Part shown: positions 61,753-64,000 of the stretch, in pieces
Layout: each line of letters starts with the position of its first letter
Position numbering within the stretch: the first letter of the stretch is position 1
Assembly: GCA_958366945.1 (NCBI GenBank)
Contig: CATXCY010000001.1
Coordinates: forward strand, 123,700-187,699
Length of the DNA: 64,000 nt
Origin: Bruticola sp004554425
GTDB taxonomy: Bacteria; Vulcanimicrobiota; Xenobia; Xenobiales; Xenobiaceae
Direction of reading: 5' to 3'
Notes under the pieces: model-generated
What the model saw: only the letters and a program-made list of their open reading frames with translations
The model's database searches: none
Told to the model about the DNA's origin: nothing
Translations under genes and position numbers: made by a program

Positions 61753-62220
61753 TTATAGAGAACTATTTTCTCGCTTTTCCAAAGCCCTGATTTCGGCCGA
61801 AAAGCTGCTGATATCTTTAAAATTCTTACATATGGACGCGTAACGCATATAAGCTACATCATCCAATTCACGCAAAGCATCCATCACATATTCGCCAACA
61901 ACCTTGGATGGTACTTCTTTAAAGCCTCTACCTCTCAACTCCTGTTCAACATGACACGAGAGAGCTTCCAGACGCTCGTAAGGGATCGGACGCTTTTTAC
62001 AAGCAATCAGAACACCGCGCAGCAGCTTCTGTCTGTCAAAATTTACCTTACGTCCGTCTTGCTTAATAACAACCAAAGGTAAGCCTTCACAGCGCTCATA
62101 AGTTGTAAAGCGCCTCTTGCAGACTACACACTCACGACGACGGCGCACGGCAGCACCATCATCGGACAGTCTGGAATCGACAACCTTTGTATCTTGGTTT
62201 TCGCAAAACGGACAAAACAC
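61753..62220 (-). CDS. nrdR: Transcriptional repressor NrdR
   Basis: NrdR senses ATP/dATP and represses ribonucleotide reductase genes. The 155-residue protein has the N-terminal zinc ribbon (MFCPFCENQDTKVVDSR, then CVVCKRRFTTYE) and the ATP-cone (VVIKQDGRKVNFDRQKLLRG). It starts at GTG 62220, two bases after the ftsA stop. Its presence in a nucleoside-salvage operon fits control of nucleotide supply. Confidence 0.95.
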   Translation of the reverse strand: MFCPFCENQDTKVVDSRLSDDGAAVRRRRECVVCKRRFTTYERCEGLPLVVIKQDGRKVNFDRQKLLRGVLIACKKRPIPYERLEALSCHVEQELRGRGFKEVPSKVVGEYVMDALRELDDVAYMRYASICKNFKDISSFSAEIRALEKRENSSL

Positions 62221-62222
62221 TT

Positions 62223-63458
62223 CTAAAACACCTTATTAAGCCAGTCAGCTATACTTTGGAACATATTCTGCTTGCTCTTAGCCTTACTTTTGCGCTCTTG
62301 AACAGGCAGATTGGCAACTCCATATAAGAGCAATCCTACTACAGTAGAATAGATGGGAGAGGCCAAATTTTGTGGCAAGCGAGAAGGGTAACAAGGAGCA
62401 GCCACGCGTACTGGTACGCCCAATACTTTGCGAGCTTTCTGAGCCAATCCCGTCAATAAAGAAGTGCCACCAGTGAGAACAACTCCGGAAATATTTAGCC
62501 TCAAATTGGTGGAAGCTTGCTCCATTTGTTCTTTCATCCAGTCAAGTTGCTCATCAAGTTGAGCTTCTAAAACATTGGCTAAATCTCGCCTGGTAAAAGT
62601 CACTTGTATGTCGTTGGAAACAGACTGAGCGACAATTGCCTTGTCACCACTTCCATCGGTAAGGAACTCAGCCGAAGCACTACCTTCTTCTAAAATAACT
62701 CTCTCAGCTTCTGATCTAGGTATATTGAAAAACTGAGCCACATCCAGAGCTAAGTAGCTCCCTCCCCTGCCCAAAACGCTGGAATAAGCTATTTCGTGAT
62801 TGACATAAATTGCCAAATCTAAAGTGCCCAATCCCATATCTACCATCATAACGCCCAAAGCTTTTTCATCTTCGGTTAGAACAGCCCAAGATGAGGCTAT
62901 GGAAGACGGGATAAACCCCTTATCATAAACTCCTATACCAGACCCTTCCAAAAGGCTGCGTAAATTGCGCAAATAAGAGGAAGAAGCTGCACAAGCGTAA
63001 GCCTCAGCTTCCAATCTATGGCCTATAAGTGCTTCCGGATTGACTATGCCACGCTGATTATCAACGGAAAAACCGCGCGGAATCACCGTAACGATCTCGC
63101 TTCCGGAAGGAACGCCAACCTGATTGGTGCTTTTTATTACTCTCTCTATATCAGCCTTAGTAATGCCTTGGTCGTCTCCACTTATAGCGACAACTCCGGT
63201 GCTATAACTGGAAGTAACTGACTCACCAGTAATGCCTACAATGGCTTTATCTACGCCATAGCCAGCCTTTTCAACTTCAGCAATCACATGATCTATGGCA
63301 TCTCCAGCTTCACTAACATTGGTTAAAACTCCGTTAGTGAGTCCGCTGCAATGATAGACCCCTCTAGCGACAATATCGAGATCTCCATCATGCGAAAACT
63401 CTGCAACAGCACAAACTACTTTGCTGGTACCAATATCCAGCGCTGCGAGGGTATCCAT
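62223..63458 (-). CDS. ftsA: Cell division protein FtsA
   Basis: FtsA is an actin-like ATPase that anchors FtsZ to the membrane. The 411-residue protein has LDIGTSKVVC, the FtsA-type IVGITGESV, MVDMGLGTLDLAIY, VVLTGGTSLLTGL and the C-terminal amphipathic helix (MFQSIADWLNKVF). ATG 63458 starts the LAALDIGTSK core; an 18-residue longer frame has no Shine-Dalgarno. Unusually, nrdR rather than ftsZ follows. The acidic repeat protein at 63522 precedes it where ftsQ often lies. Confidence 0.95.
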   Translation of the reverse strand: MDTLAALDIGTSKVVCAVAEFSHDGDLDIVARGVYHCSGLTNGVLTNVSEAGDAIDHVIAEVEKAGYGVDKAIVGITGESVTSSYSTGVVAISGDDQGITKADIERVIKSTNQVGVPSGSEIVTVIPRGFSVDNQRGIVNPEALIGHRLEAEAYACAASSSYLRNLRSLLEGSGIGVYDKGFIPSSIASSWAVLTEDEKALGVMMVDMGLGTLDLAIYVNHEIAYSSVLGRGGSYLALDVAQFFNIPRSEAERVILEEGSASAEFLTDGSGDKAIVAQSVSNDIQVTFTRRDLANVLEAQLDEQLDWMKEQMEQASTNLRLNISGVVLTGGTSLLTGLAQKARKVLGVPVRVAAPCYPSRLPQNLASPIYSTVVGLLLYGVANLPVQERKSKAKSKQNMFQSIADWLNKVF

Positions 63459-63521
63459 TTTGGCCACCCTAACACACCACCTCTCACTGTCTAAAAAATA
63501 GATTTCCCCCAACCGATAAAA

Positions 63522-64000
63522 CTATAACCACTGTAAGGCAGAATCGTCTAAATCAAACTCTTCAGCCCAAGCATCTTCTTCTTTCACCTCAGCAGTATCC
63601 TCGGCCGCTATCGTCGATGTCTCAGCCTTACTATTTTCGATTTTGGCAGCTTTTTCCTCAGCTTCTGCTGCAGGAGTAGCATCCTTGGCAGCAGCGGATT
63701 GCTCTAACTGTTCCTTAGTCGGCTCCGCAGCTTGGGAAGCTTCTTCAGCCTCTGCTGTAGGAGTAGCATCATTGGCAGCAGCGGATTGCTCTAACTGTTC
63801 CTCAGCCAGTTCCTCAACCTGGGAAGCTTCTTCAGCCTCTGCTGTAGGAGTAGCATCCTCGGCAGCAGCGGGTTGCTCCAACTGTTCCTCAGTCGGCTCC
63901 TCAACCTGGGAAGCTTCTTTAGCCCCTGCTGTAGGAGTAGCATCCTTGGCAGCAGCGGATTGCTCTAACTGTTCCTCAGCCAGTTCCTCAACCTGGGAAG
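63522..64000 (-). CDS. Acidic repeat protein, 3' part (5' end beyond the window)
   Basis: The open frame continues past the right edge on the minus strand. It is made of 29-residue repeats (EEQLEQSAAAKDATPTAEAEE, then ASQVEEPT, cited in part) over 63630-64000 and ends in a distinct acidic tail (EDAWAEEFDLDDSALQWL). The repeated part is Ala/Glu-rich, probably disordered or helical. It lies 63 bases upstream of ftsA, where ftsQ would usually be, so it may be the C-terminal extension of FtsQ or another division protein. The globular part is not in the window. Confidence 0.6.
   Translation of the reverse strand, partial: SQVEELAEEQLEQSAAAKDATPTAGAKEASQVEEPTEEQLEQPAAAEDATPTAEAEEASQVEELAEEQLEQSAAANDATPTAEAEEASQAAEPTKEQLEQSAAAKDATPAAEAEEKAAKIENSKAETSTIAAEDTAEVKEEDAWAEEFDLDDSALQWL
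63630..64000. repeat. Coding tandem repeat, 87-bp unit
   Basis: Four 87-bp units (63630-63716, 63717-63803, 63804-63890, 63891-63977) plus part of a fifth at the right edge are read in frame on the minus strand. Units are very similar; the one nearest ftsA is more diverged. The array continues beyond the window. Confidence 0.9.

Noticed and set aside
63630..64000. CRISPR array
   Set aside because: Repeats are 87 bp, in frame, without spacers, and coding.

Overview
The window looks like ordinary, gene-dense chromosome from an anaerobic, probably fermentative and possibly gut-associated bacterium. Moderate GC content, frequent GTG/TTG starts, a superoxide reductase in place of visible superoxide dismutase, and many lipoprotein or signal-peptide proteins fit this. 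An outer-membrane-barrel-like protein and an exported TPR protein suggest a diderm envelope. I cannot place the phylum from sequence alone. I see no CRISPR array, transposase, integrase or prophage. The window opens and closes inside genes (a 3' fragment at 2-169 and an acidic repeat protein running off the right end).

Layout. 1-8.7 kb: a GT-C-like membrane protein, a small membrane protein, an exported DUF3857/transglutaminase-like protein with a degraded active site, ispE with a MobA-like nucleotidyltransferase, and a convergent DUF2723 mannosyltransferase-like membrane protein. 8.8-18.4 kb: RidA, a small unknown protein in front of an EF-G paralogue, a lipoprotein, a superoxide reductase, an HTH/coiled-coil protein and a leaderless subtilisin. 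18-21.6 kb: secG, tpiA, pgk and gapA on the minus strand, with a terminator between gapA and pgk. 22-28 kb: a MalEFG-type sugar ABC transporter without its ATPase, a lytic transglycosylase, a TPR protein and a barrel-like protein. 28-35 kb: recR, ybaB, a phosphodiesterase, a YheU-like gene, dnaX, glnS and mtnP. 35.2-35.6 kb: three tRNAs. 35.7-37.5 kb: an HD hydrolase and an acidic YbjN-like protein.

The most striking block is 37.7-45.6 kb. It holds six tandem paralogues of the Serratia-type DNA/RNA non-specific endonuclease family. All six keep the catalytic motif, all lack a recognisable signal peptide, and five have a clear terminator of their own while the sixth has a weaker one. Several share an upstream box. 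To the right lie a DUF2339 membrane protein, a TPR/SEC-C protein, alr-tcdA, and an exported purine nucleoside phosphorylase followed by an exported caspase-like protein without its catalytic residues. Then come a small zinc peptidase, a histidyl-tRNA-synthetase-like protein with a roughly 550-residue disordered Arg/Ser-rich tail, and the ftsA-nrdR-punA-pdp operon.

A theme links the blocks. Six nucleases, one exported and one cytosolic purine nucleoside phosphorylase, a pyrimidine-nucleoside phosphorylase, a methylthioadenosine phosphorylase and the triose part of glycolysis could together break down nucleic acids for bases and pentose phosphates. This is inference from gene content; export of the nucleases is not shown.
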